A stretch of DNA of 6,983 bases from Pseudorhodobacter antarcticus. Lineage in GTDB: Bacteria; Pseudomonadota; Alphaproteobacteria; Rhodobacterales; Rhodobacteraceae. Made by a program: the position numbers and the translations under genes. The stretch lies in NCBI GenBank assembly GCA_945897655.1, contig CAMDHB010000187.1, positions 1 to 6,983 on the forward strand, in the 5' to 3' direction. Position 1 is the stretch's first letter. Each line of letters begins with the position of its first letter. Below, one piece after another: positions 1-5,917 of this stretch. The notes beneath the pieces were generated by a model. The model was not told the DNA's origin and did not search any database. It worked only from the letters and a program-made list of their open reading frames with translations.

Positions 1-26
1 ACCTCTGGCTGGCCCAAGGGCGGTTG

Positions 27-1319
27 TTAAAGCTTGCGGACCTTCATCTTGGTCAAGCGGTTCTCGCGGCGCATCAGCACCTCGAACCGGTAGCCGTGAA
101 AGCTGAAGGTCTGCCCCTCGGCCGGGATCATCTGCGCCTCATGGATGACCAGACCGGCCACCGTGTTCGCCTCGTCATCGGGCAGGGTCCAGTCGGTGGC
201 GCGGTTCAGGTCGCGGATCGTCATGCTGCCTTCGACCAGATAGCTGCCATCCTCGGCCTTTTTCAGGGCATGCGCGGCGTCGACCACGTCAAATTCGTCG
301 GTAATCTCGCCCACAATCTCTTCCAGAATATCCTCAAGCGTGATCAGTCCCTGCAAGGTGCCATATTCATCCACCACCAGCGCGAAATGGGTGCGCCGTT
401 TCAGAAACTCGCGCATCTGTTCGTCCAGCGTCGTGGTGTCGGGGATGAAATAGGGCTTCATCGCCACCTTGACGATGTCCAGCGTGGCCAGGTCAATCCC
501 CACCTTTTCCAACCGGGCCACCTCGCGCAGCAGGTCCTTTGCATGGATCACGCCCAGAATATTGTCATCATCGCCCCGAAACACCGGCAACCGGCTGTGA
601 GAGGAGGCAAGGACACGCGTCACAATCTCATCCGGGGCTAAATCGGCGTCGATCATCTCCATCGCGCGGCGGTGGCGCATAATCTCGTCCACCGTCCGGT
701 CGGCCAGATCCAGCGCGCCCAACAGGCGGTCGCGGTCCTCTTTCTCGACCGCGCCTTCGGAATGGCCCAACGCAATGGCCCCGGCGATTTCGGCGCGCAG
801 GGCCAACAGCTTGGCATCAGGGTCCGCACGCACCCCAAACGGGATCAGGATGGTCCGCACCAGAATCCGCGCCAGCGTCACAACCGGCGAAAAGACGGTG
901 ATCAGGGCACCAACCAGCGGGGCCACCCGGGTTGCAACCGCCTCAGGGTAGGTGATTGACAAGGTTTTCGGCAACACCTCGCCAAAGATCAGGACAAGGA
1001 CGGTCATGACTGCCGTTGCAAGCACGATGCCACCGCCCCCTGCAATGCGGATCATCAGCGCCGTGGCCAGCGCGGCGGCAAGGATCTTGACGATGGTATT
1101 GCCCAAAAGCAGGGCGCCGATCATACGTTCGTTATCGTCGCTGACCTGCAATGCCGCCTGCGCGCCCGCAGACCCCTTGTCGGCCTGCGACTTCAGCTTG
1201 GCCCGCGACGCGGCCGTCAGCGCTGTTTCAGAGCCTGAGAAAAAGGCTGACATCCCCAGCAGCAGCAGGATGGCCGCGCCAATCAGCCAGAAATGACGGT
1301 CAAACTCAGCAAGGGTCAT
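27..1319 (-). CDS. CNNM/CorC (HlyC/CorC) family membrane protein with paired CBS domains
   Basis: Integral inner-membrane protein of 430 residues, in the family linked to magnesium/cobalt transport or efflux (CorB, YfjD and MpfA relatives), often misnamed hemolysin. The N-terminal DUF21/CNNM domain covers about residues 8-190. It shows the small-residue motif FFSGSETALTAAS (26-38), the GNTIVKI segment (73-79) and FGEVLPKT (112-119) between hydrophobic helices at roughly 11-27, 64-90, 95-113 and 127-162. Two CBS domains follow at about 212-268 (SRLPVFRGD...GVIHAKDLL) and 283-336 (FALVVDEYGTLQGLITLEDILEEIVGEI). A CorC_HlyC domain closes the protein (about 345-430). Length is normal for the family and no motif is broken. 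The ATG lies 15 nt after the upstream xer stop codon, with a modest GGA about 8 nt before it, so it is probably the last gene of the leftward cluster. Family assignment is firm; the transported ion and direction are not readable from sequence. Confidence 0.93.
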   Translation of the reverse strand: MTLAEFDRHFWLIGAAILLLLGMSAFFSGSETALTAASRAKLKSQADKGSAGAQAALQVSDDNERMIGALLLGNTIVKILAAALATALMIRIAGGGGIVLATAVMTVLVLIFGEVLPKTLSITYPEAVATRVAPLVGALITVFSPVVTLARILVRTILIPFGVRADPDAKLLALRAEIAGAIALGHSEGAVEKEDRDRLLGALDLADRTVDEIMRHRRAMEMIDADLAPDEIVTRVLASSHSRLPVFRGDDDNILGVIHAKDLLREVARLEKVGIDLATLDIVKVAMKPYFIPDTTTLDEQMREFLKRRTHFALVVDEYGTLQGLITLEDILEEIVGEITDEFDVVDAAHALKKAEDGSYLVEGSMTIRDLNRATDWTLPDDEANTVAGLVIHEAQMIPAEGQTFSFHGYRFEVLMRRENRLTKMKVRKL

Positions 1320-1334
1320 GGGCAGTCCAACTGT

Positions 1335-2273
1335 TCAGGTGCGTGGTTTGGCAAGCGGATGGCGGGTCAGAACAAGGTCGCGCAACTGATCCTCCAGCAC
1401 ATGGGTGTAAATCTCGGTCGTGGCGAGGTCGGCATGGCCCAGCAATGTCTGGATCACCCGCAGATCGGCGCCACCGGCCAGAAGATGGGTCGCAAAGGCG
1501 TGGCGCAGGGTATGGGGGGTCACGCGGGCCGGGTCAACGCCCCCGGCAGCGGCGATGTCCTTGATCAGCAGGTAGAAATGCTGGCGCGTCAGGTGGCCTG
1601 CGGCACCGGGGCCTGGAAACAGGTGGCGGGGCAGGGGCTTGCCCGCTTTGCGGCTGGCCTCATCATCAGCATCGCGCAAGGTCAGCCAGTGCGCCACCGC
1701 CGCCTTGGCCGGGGTGGACAGGGGCACCATGCGTTCCTTGTCGCCCTTGCCCTTGACCAGAATCATCCGCGGATCGCCCCGCACGGCGGCAATCGGAAGT
1801 TCCACAAGTTCAGACACCCGCATGCCCGTGGCATACAGCAGTTCCACCAGGGCACAGTTGCGGATGCGGTCCCGTTCGGTTTTGCCAAAGGCGCGGGCGG
1901 CGCCCAGTATGGCGGTCACCTCGGCTTCCGACAGGGTTTGTGGCAGATGACGCGACGCGCCGGGGCCGGTGATGCGGATCGCCGGGTTATCCTCGCGCCA
2001 GCCCTCTTCCTTGGCAAAGCGGTAAAGCTGCCGGATGGCCGACAGGCGCCGCGCACGGGTGGCGGGGGCCAGCCCCTCGCCCTCGCACCGCACCAGATAG
2101 GCTTCCACCGTATCTCGGTCCGCACTGGCAAAATCCTTGCCCTTGGCCGACAGATAGGCGGCAAAGGCGATCAGGTCACGACCGTAGGCCAGTTGCGTGT
2201 TGGTGGCCGCATCCTGTTCAGCGGCCTGCGCCTGCAGAAAGGTCGAAATCCAGCGCTGCAGGTCGGGTCCCAT
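1335..2273 (-). CDS. xerD: Tyrosine recombinase XerC/XerD, chromosome dimer resolution
   Basis: Site-specific recombinase of 312 residues that, with a Xer partner, resolves chromosome dimers at dif near the terminus, acting with FtsK. The N-terminal SAM-like core-binding domain spans about residues 5-90 (TQLAYGRDLIAFAAYL, then RARRLSAIRQLYRFA). The catalytic domain spans about 110-305. The whole catalytic set is visible: R152 (ATGMRVSEL), K176 in the beta-hairpin (KGKGDKERMVPL), H254 and R257 (TPHTLRHAFATHLL), H280 (LLGHADLATTEIYTH) and the nucleophile Y289. Length is typical of Xer proteins rather than of phage integrases, and no att sites or integration debris are nearby, so a housekeeping role is expected. 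The start lies 3 nt after the stop of the preceding gene with no good ribosome site, which suggests translational coupling. I favour XerD from the remembered neighbourhood in Rhodobacterales, but XerC cannot be excluded without comparing both paralogues. Confidence 0.92.
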   Translation of the reverse strand: MGPDLQRWISTFLQAQAAEQDAATNTQLAYGRDLIAFAAYLSAKGKDFASADRDTVEAYLVRCEGEGLAPATRARRLSAIRQLYRFAKEEGWREDNPAIRITGPGASRHLPQTLSEAEVTAILGAARAFGKTERDRIRNCALVELLYATGMRVSELVELPIAAVRGDPRMILVKGKGDKERMVPLSTPAKAAVAHWLTLRDADDEASRKAGKPLPRHLFPGPGAAGHLTRQHFYLLIKDIAAAGGVDPARVTPHTLRHAFATHLLAGGADLRVIQTLLGHADLATTEIYTHVLEDQLRDLVLTRHPLAKPRT

Positions 2274-2276
2274 CGG

Positions 2277-3827
2277 TCAACCGCGCCGGTCCAGCAGCAT
2301 CAACTCCAGCGCCGTGCGCCGGGCCGCATCCTCCAGCCCGATGTGGCGCAGCACCGACAACCCCTCGGTCACCCCGCGCAGATCGCCCGCCGTGCCATGT
2401 TCAATGCGCGACATTGCCAGCAAGATCACCTCGCCGATACGCTTTTGGTCCAGCATGATCTGGAAATCATCGGGCAGGGTCGGGTCGGCAAAACCCGCGC
2501 TGATGGCCACGGCCATGGGTTCAGGGGCCGTCACGCCATTCAGATTGCCCTTGGCCAGCGCCGCCAGAAACTGATCTCGGGGCGAGGTTGCAGCGCGGGC
2601 CGCGGACAGGCTTTCATAATCGGACGACAGCAGGCTGATCTGAAACACAATCTCGGCCGCCTCGGGGCCAAGGGTCATCTTGGACAGCTTGTCCGCATAG
2701 ATCGAGGCCAGGGGAACCTCCAACTCGGCCGCCGTCATCTCGATCCAGGCGGCGGGCAGGGCCTGTTCGATGGCGCGCAGATCACCCGCCGTGACCGCTT
2801 GATCCAGTTTCTGAAACGCCGCGACCCGGTCCCAAATTCCGCCCGATGCGGCGGGTTTCTGGCTGGTGTAAAGACCGAGCAACAGGTTGGGCGCAATTGC
2901 CCCCGCCCGCGACAACCGCTCTGCTGCCTCCAACTGCGCCTTCCACCCCGCACTGTCGGACAGATCGGCATAGCTGAAGGCAACCGGAAGGGTCGCCCCC
3001 ACCATCGGTTCGCCAATCGCCTCGAATAGGCGCATGGTCAGGGGGGTGATGGGGTTGGGCAGGGTGGGGGCTATGTCCGTCTCGTCCAGTTCGGGGTTCA
3101 TGAAACGATCCAGCAAGGCGGCGTTTTCGGGGCTGACGGTGCCCAGACTGCGGGCCGTGTCCAAGGTCAGGCCGGCTGCGTCAAAATCCCCCGCGCGGGC
3201 CAGACAGAACACCCGTGTCGGCAGTGCAGGCGACAGGCCGGGCGCATCGCGCAGGAAATTGCACGCCCGCCCCTCATCACCAATCAGCAGCGCCACGTCA
3301 AAATACCGGCGGAACAACTCGGGCGACGCGGTCGGCCCCGCCGCATCCAGCAGCGCCCTCGCCTGATCCAGCGCGCCAATCGCCAGCAGTTTGTCAATCC
3401 GCGCCAGCAGCAGGTTTTCGCCCGGAGGCACATCCGAAGGCGGCTCGGCCTCGGCCAGAAGCAGCGTCAGCAGCAAACCCTGCAAGGCGGGCAGATCCTG
3501 CGGGTCCTGTTCTGCCAGCAGCGTTTCGATGTCAGACGCCCGGCCCAGCCCCCACAGATTGCGTGGCAGGCCGGTAATTTGCGGCGGCAGGATGCCAATG
3601 GAATCAAGCGAGGATTGCCCAAGGACCGAGGTCGTCACATCCTCTGGCAACGCTCCACCCTCGTCTGTGACAGCAGGCTCGCCGGGGTTGGCAAGGGGCT
3701 GGGCGGCAGGCGTCACCAGCGATTCCGACAGCCAGTCAATCGCCGACAGCGGCGCCTCGGCCAGGGCCGGGCTGCCAAGCGCCAAGCCCATGACCAGCGT
3801 CAGACGTCGGACCGTATCAATCGGCAT
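2277..3827 (-). CDS. Exported protein of unknown function, helical-repeat-like, 516 residues
   Basis: I do not recognise a named family. The N-terminus looks like a Sec signal peptide: R7-R8, a hydrophobic stretch at about 9-18 and an ALA/E cleavage motif after residue 23, so the mature protein is probably periplasmic. Residues about 25-100 are low in structure and rich in P, A and S. From about 100 onward the chain is rich in Leu, Ala and paired helices with TPR/Sel1-like character, for example IDKLLAIGALDQARALLDAA (144-163) and CLARAGDFDAAGLTLDTARS (208-227), but no clean TPR consensus repeat. It contains only two cysteines, C189 and C208, which could form a disulfide in the periplasm. A GGTGA 6 nt before the ATG is a fair ribosome site, and the start overlaps the stop of the preceding small membrane gene by 11 nt. 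From memory, unchecked, roseobacter homologues may carry the uninformative label antifreeze glycopeptide polyprotein. Coding status is strongly supported; function is open. Confidence 0.82.
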   Translation of the reverse strand: MPIDTVRRLTLVMGLALGSPALAEAPLSAIDWLSESLVTPAAQPLANPGEPAVTDEGGALPEDVTTSVLGQSSLDSIGILPPQITGLPRNLWGLGRASDIETLLAEQDPQDLPALQGLLLTLLLAEAEPPSDVPPGENLLLARIDKLLAIGALDQARALLDAAGPTASPELFRRYFDVALLIGDEGRACNFLRDAPGLSPALPTRVFCLARAGDFDAAGLTLDTARSLGTVSPENAALLDRFMNPELDETDIAPTLPNPITPLTMRLFEAIGEPMVGATLPVAFSYADLSDSAGWKAQLEAAERLSRAGAIAPNLLLGLYTSQKPAASGGIWDRVAAFQKLDQAVTAGDLRAIEQALPAAWIEMTAAELEVPLASIYADKLSKMTLGPEAAEIVFQISLLSSDYESLSAARAATSPRDQFLAALAKGNLNGVTAPEPMAVAISAGFADPTLPDDFQIMLDQKRIGEVILLAMSRIEHGTAGDLRGVTEGLSVLRHIGLEDAARRTALELMLLDRRG

Positions 3828-3951
3828 TCAGGGTCACCGGAACCTTCACTTCGGCACTGTCTGGTGAAAGATCGGCCAGATAGGCGTACCCAACCAGCCC
3901 CGCAAACCCCAGCACCACCAAAACCAGCACCGCCTTGATCAATCGTCCCAT
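3817..3951 (-). CDS. Small single-pass membrane protein, 44 residues
   Basis: A short gene at the head of the leftward cluster. The product has a basic N-terminus (MGRLIK), one hydrophobic helix at about residues 5-25 (AVLVLVVLGFAGLVGYAYL) and a short acidic tail (DLSPDSAEVKVPVTLNAD). This predicts an inner-membrane anchor with the tail in the periplasm, or an uncleaved signal anchor. The open frame extends far upstream to about 4599, but that part crosses the divergent promoter region and runs antisense to aroK, so the ATG at 3951 is the sensible start. The ribosome site is weak; a GAGG lies about 13 nt upstream. The stop overlaps the start of the exported 516-residue protein by 11 nt, which suggests coupled translation and a shared function at the periplasmic face. 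I recall similar tiny proteins in Rhodobacterales genomes at this place, without a function. It is shorter than many gene finders report. Confidence 0.72.
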   Translation of the reverse strand: MGRLIKAVLVLVVLGFAGLVGYAYLADLSPDSAEVKVPVTLNAD

Positions 3952-3972
3952 CGTTGCACGCGCCTCATACCG

Positions 3973-4006
3973 TTTTGATTGGGCTGGTGTGGCCAGCCTT
4001 TTGATT
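3973..4006. repeat. 8-bp direct repeat TTTTGATT flanking a hairpin
   Basis: TTTTGATT occurs at 3973-3980 and again at 3999-4006, 26 bp apart, on either side of the GGCTGG/CCAGCC inverted repeat. The second copy doubles as the T-run of the terminator-like hairpin. The repeat is directly visible; whether it binds a regulator, records a small duplication or is chance cannot be told from one sequence. Confidence 0.6.
3982..4002 (+). terminator. Rho-independent-like hairpin reading rightward
   Basis: A perfect 6-bp stem GGCTGG (3982-3987) and CCAGCC (3993-3998) around the 5-nt loop TGTGG is followed at once by TTTT (3999-4002). A G-T pair (3981/3999) could add a seventh pair. The T-run is on the plus strand only, so the element would stop rightward transcription, for example antisense reads leaving the leftward cluster towards aroK. 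On the other strand the same hairpin could fold in the leader of the leftward transcript, about 31 nt before the small membrane gene. The stem is short, so this is a candidate only. Confidence 0.4.
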
Positions 4007-4017
4007 GCATTCCCCAG

Positions 4018-4058
4018 TTGGCGAATGTTGGTGCGAATATATATGGCATTCGTCGCAA
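4018..4058. promoter_or_regulatory. Candidate divergent promoter core for aroKB and the leftward cluster
   Basis: The only strongly AT-rich spot in the divergent region is TATATAT at 4038-4044. Rightward, TTGGCG (4018-4023) and TATATG (4040-4045) with a 16-nt spacer make a plausible though imperfect sigma-70-type promoter, giving a leader of about 110 nt before aroK. Leftward, TATATA on the minus strand could serve as a -10 element, but no convincing -35 sits upstream of it. The core is bracketed by an imperfect inverted repeat, TTGGTGCGAA (4028-4037) against TTCGTCGCAA (4049-4058), matching at 7 of 10 positions, which could be an operator. Position between two divergent operons supports a regulatory role; exact elements are inference. 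Confidence 0.4.
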
Positions 4059-4088
4059 CTTCACGCCATTCAGATGAAGAAAGTTGTG
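4054..4088 (+). other. Possible stem-loop in the aroK leader
   Basis: Bases 4054-4061 (CGCAACTT) can pair with 4081-4088 (AAGTTGTG) in an 8-bp stem that includes one G-U pair, closing a 19-nt loop. An alternative inner pairing CTTCA (4059-4063) with TGAAG (4075-4079) competes with it. If transcription starts near 4050 the structure lies at the 5' end of the aroKB message. There is no T-run after it and no known riboswitch pattern that I can recognise, so it may be chance. Confidence 0.2.
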
Positions 4089-4164
4089 CGCAGCGGTGGG
4101 GAAGTGCCATTATCCCCCGGGCCGCTGGGCAAAGGGCGCAGTTTTGGGACCGGACACAGGCAGA

Positions 4165-4707
4165 ATGCAACGGCTGAAGAAGACCGTCGTGATGGTGGGG
4201 ATGATGGGGGCGGGCAAGACGGCCGTGGGAACGGTGGTGGCCCGGCTCTTGTCGGTCGAGTTTCGTGATTCGGATGATGAGATCGCCAAGGCCGCCGACC
4301 GCAGCATTGCCGAGATCTTCGAACGCGACGGCGAGCCGTTTTTTCGCGCCCGCGAATCCGAGGTTCTGGCGCGTCTGCTGCGCGGCGATCCGTGCATCCT
4401 GTCCACCGGCGGCGGTGCCTTTCTGTCCGAAGCCAACCGCGCGATGATCCACGAACATGGCATTTCGGTCTGGCTCAGGGCCGATCTGGAACTGCTGTGG
4501 CAGCGCGTTCGGCACAAGACCACGCGCCCCCTTTTGCGCACCGCCAACCCCCGCGAAACCCTGCGCACCATATACGAAGCCCGCGCCCCCCTGTACCAAC
4601 TGGCTGATCTGACTGTGGATTCGGGCGCCGACCTGTCGGTCGAGGCTATGGCACAGCGCGTCACCGATGCCTTGGCGCTGCGGCCGGACGTTCTGGAAAG
4701 GACCTGA
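4165..4707 (+). CDS. aroK: Shikimate kinase
   Basis: Cytoplasmic enzyme that phosphorylates shikimate at the 3-OH with ATP, the fifth step of the common aromatic (shikimate) pathway. With the ATG at 4165 the product has 180 residues, normal for the family. The P-loop is GMMGAGKT (12-19). The shikimate-binding residues are in place: D37 in DSDDE, R61 in FFRARE, the GGG at 82-84 in STGGGAF, and R140 in YEARAPLY. The lid arginine is R121 in TTRPLLR. The frame is open further upstream to a TTG at 4084, but those 27 residues (CAAVGKCHYPPGRWAKG...) resemble no AroK N-terminus, while LKKTVVMVGMMGAGKT directly after the chosen ATG is typical. A short AGG at 4158-4160 is the only ribosome site. The stop is one base before aroB, so the two are surely co-transcribed. 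Confidence 0.96.
   Translation: MQRLKKTVVMVGMMGAGKTAVGTVVARLLSVEFRDSDDEIAKAADRSIAEIFERDGEPFFRARESEVLARLLRGDPCILSTGGGAFLSEANRAMIHEHGISVWLRADLELLWQRVRHKTTRPLLRTANPRETLRTIYEARAPLYQLADLTVDSGADLSVEAMAQRVTDALALRPDVLERT
4695..4702 (+). promoter_or_regulatory. Ribosome binding site of aroB inside the end of aroK
   Basis: GGAAAGGA at 4695-4702 lies 6 nt before the ATG at 4709 and inside the last codons of aroK. It decides the aroB start over an in-frame upstream codon at 4667 that overlaps aroK and has no such site. Confidence 0.75.
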
Positions 4708-4708
4708 G

Positions 4709-5824
4709 ATGAAGAATGTGGTGCATGTGGCCTTGGGCGCGCGCAGCTATGACGTGCGCATCGGCACCGGGCTGATTGACGCCATGGCGGCGGAGGTGTC
4801 GCCGCTGCTGACCCGCCGCAAGGTGGCCGTGGTGACCGATGAAACCGTGGCCGCCGAACATTTGCTGCGTCTGGCGAAGTCCTTGGAAACCGAAGGCATC
4901 GCCATGACCGCCCTGGCCCTGCCTCCGGGCGAGGGCACAAAGGGCTGGGATCAGTTCACGCGCTGTGTGGAATGGCTCTTGGAACAGAAGATCGAACGCC
5001 GCGATGTGGTTGTGGCATTTGGCGGCGGGGTGGTGGGCGATCTGGTGGGCTTTGCCGCGGCGGTGTTGCGGCGCGGCGTCAGGTTCGTGCAGATCCCGAC
5101 CACGCTGCTGGCGCAGGTTGACAGTTCCGTGGGTGGCAAGACCGGCATCAACACCCCGCAGGGCAAGAACCTGGTGGGCGCGTTCCACCAGCCGAGCCTG
5201 GTTCTGGCCGACATCGGCGTCCTTGCCACCTTGCCTCGGCGGCAGATGCTGGCAGGCTATGGCGAGGTCGTGAAATACGGCCTCTTGGGCGATGCCACCT
5301 TCTTTGACTGGCTGGAAAAACATGGGGCAAACGTCGTGGGCGGCGATCCGGCGGCACAGTTGCACGCCGTCACCCGGTCGGTTGAAATGAAAGCCGGCAT
5401 CGTGTCGCGGGACGAGACGGAGGAGGGAGAGCGTGCCCTTTTGAACCTTGGCCACACCTTCTGTCACGCGCTGGAAAAGGCCACCGGCTTTTCCGACCGT
5501 CTGCTGCATGGCGAAGGGGTCGCCATCGGCTGCGCGCTTGCCTTCGAACTCTCCCAGCGCCTTGGCCTGTGCGGGCAAGAGGTGCCAAGCCGCGTCAGGG
5601 AGCACCTGAAGGCGATGGGCCTGAAAACCGATATGGCCGACATTCGTGGCGACCTGCCGGATGCTGCAACCCTGCTGAGCCTGATGGGGCAGGATAAAAA
5701 GGTGGTCGACGGCAAGCTGCGCTTCATCCTGGCCCGCGACATTGGCGACGCCTTTGTGGCCGATGGCGTGCCGCATGATGTTGTGCTGGATCTGCTGCAA
5801 ACCTCGCTTGACGCCCGGCGTTGA
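4709..5824 (+). CDS. aroB: 3-dehydroquinate synthase
   Basis: Cytoplasmic NAD- and metal-dependent enzyme that converts DAHP to 3-dehydroquinate, the second step of the shikimate pathway. The product has 371 residues, the usual length. The N-terminal Rossmann-like domain carries the NAD-binding GGGVVGD (105-111) and the phosphate and substrate loop PTTLLAQVDSSVGGKTGIN (130-148). The metal ligands are E186 (GYGEVVKYG), H249 (NLGHTFCHALE) and H267 (LLHGEGVAIG). Nearby substrate contacts such as K189, R234 and K257 are also present. The start at 4709 gives the typical VHVALGARSYDVRIG opening strand. The gene follows aroK after one base, a common bacterial pairing that ties two pathway steps to one message. 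No gene of the pathway follows; a short intergenic region and an unrelated RTX gene come next. Nothing is truncated or unusual. Confidence 0.97.
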   Translation: MKNVVHVALGARSYDVRIGTGLIDAMAAEVSPLLTRRKVAVVTDETVAAEHLLRLAKSLETEGIAMTALALPPGEGTKGWDQFTRCVEWLLEQKIERRDVVVAFGGGVVGDLVGFAAAVLRRGVRFVQIPTTLLAQVDSSVGGKTGINTPQGKNLVGAFHQPSLVLADIGVLATLPRRQMLAGYGEVVKYGLLGDATFFDWLEKHGANVVGGDPAAQLHAVTRSVEMKAGIVSRDETEEGERALLNLGHTFCHALEKATGFSDRLLHGEGVAIGCALAFELSQRLGLCGQEVPSRVREHLKAMGLKTDMADIRGDLPDAATLLSLMGQDKKVVDGKLRFILARDIGDAFVADGVPHDVVLDLLQTSLDARR

Positions 5825-5830
5825 CCGGGG

Positions 5831-5853
5831 GGCCGCGAAAGGACCGGCCATTT
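5831..5853 (+). terminator. Weak terminator candidate after aroB
   Basis: GGCCG (5831-5835) and CGGCC (5845-5849) can form a 5-bp GC stem with a 9-nt loop, followed by ATTTG. It lies 6 nt after the aroB stop, where a terminator is expected, but both stem and T-run are short. Confidence 0.3.
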
Positions 5854-5882
5854 GACAAGGATCAGGGTTCAACCGCCTGATC
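5852..5882 (+). promoter_or_regulatory. Candidate promoter and operator of the RTX gene
   Basis: A perfect -35 hexamer TTGACA stands at 5852-5857. No good -10 follows at 16-18 nt; the window there reads GCCTGATC. A perfect 7-bp inverted repeat, GATCAGG (5860-5866) and CCTGATC (5876-5882) with a 9-nt spacer, sits exactly between the -35 and the expected -10, as an operator or activator site might. It has no T-run, so it is not a normal terminator. The RTX start is 35 nt further on. Confidence 0.35.
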
Positions 5883-5906
5883 AAACGTTCCAATGACCGA
5901 AAACGC

Positions 5907-5911
5907 AGGAG
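5907..5911 (+). promoter_or_regulatory. Ribosome binding site of the RTX gene
   Basis: AGGAG at 5907-5911 lies 6 nt before the ATG at 5918 and is the strongest ribosome site in the window. It fixes the start of the RTX gene. Confidence 0.75.
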
Positions 5912-5917
5912 CTGGAC

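Noticed and set aside
12..21. Small palindrome GCCCAAGGGC after the CorC-like gene as a terminator
   Set aside because: The arms are only 4 bp with a 2-nt centre that cannot form a loop, and there is no T-run on either strand.
24..641. Plus-strand open frame of 205 codons opposite the CorC-like gene
   Set aside because: Antisense to the CBS and CorC_HlyC coding sequence, which is certain. Composition matches other shadows in this window.
1335..2273. Tyrosine recombinase as a sign of an integrated phage or genomic island
   Set aside because: Length and domain layout fit a housekeeping Xer protein. There is no tRNA, attachment repeat or phage gene nearby, and both sides are ordinary chromosomal genes.
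1293..3029. Long plus-strand open frame of 578 codons opposite xer and the exported-protein gene
   Set aside because: It lies antisense to two well supported genes and crosses their boundary. Its product is rich in G, R, Q and H with no recognisable domain, as expected from the reverse of high-GC coding sequence.
4005..4268. Plus-strand frame of 87 codons (with an internal ATG at 4074) as a leader peptide before aroK
   Set aside because: It overlaps the start of aroK in another frame, shows a low-complexity Gly/Asp/Arg tail and has no run of aromatic codons that would suggest attenuation.
3952..4599. Upstream extension of the 44-residue membrane protein to 260 residues
   Set aside because: The extension would cross the divergent promoter region and run antisense through the aroK coding sequence. 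Only the last 44 codons look like a protein, beginning with a basic residue pattern and a membrane helix.
4661..5893. Minus-strand open frame of 410 codons opposite aroB
   Set aside because: It is fully antisense to an intact aroB, and its His/Gln/Arg-rich product shows no family features. It is a shadow caused by G/C-ending codons.
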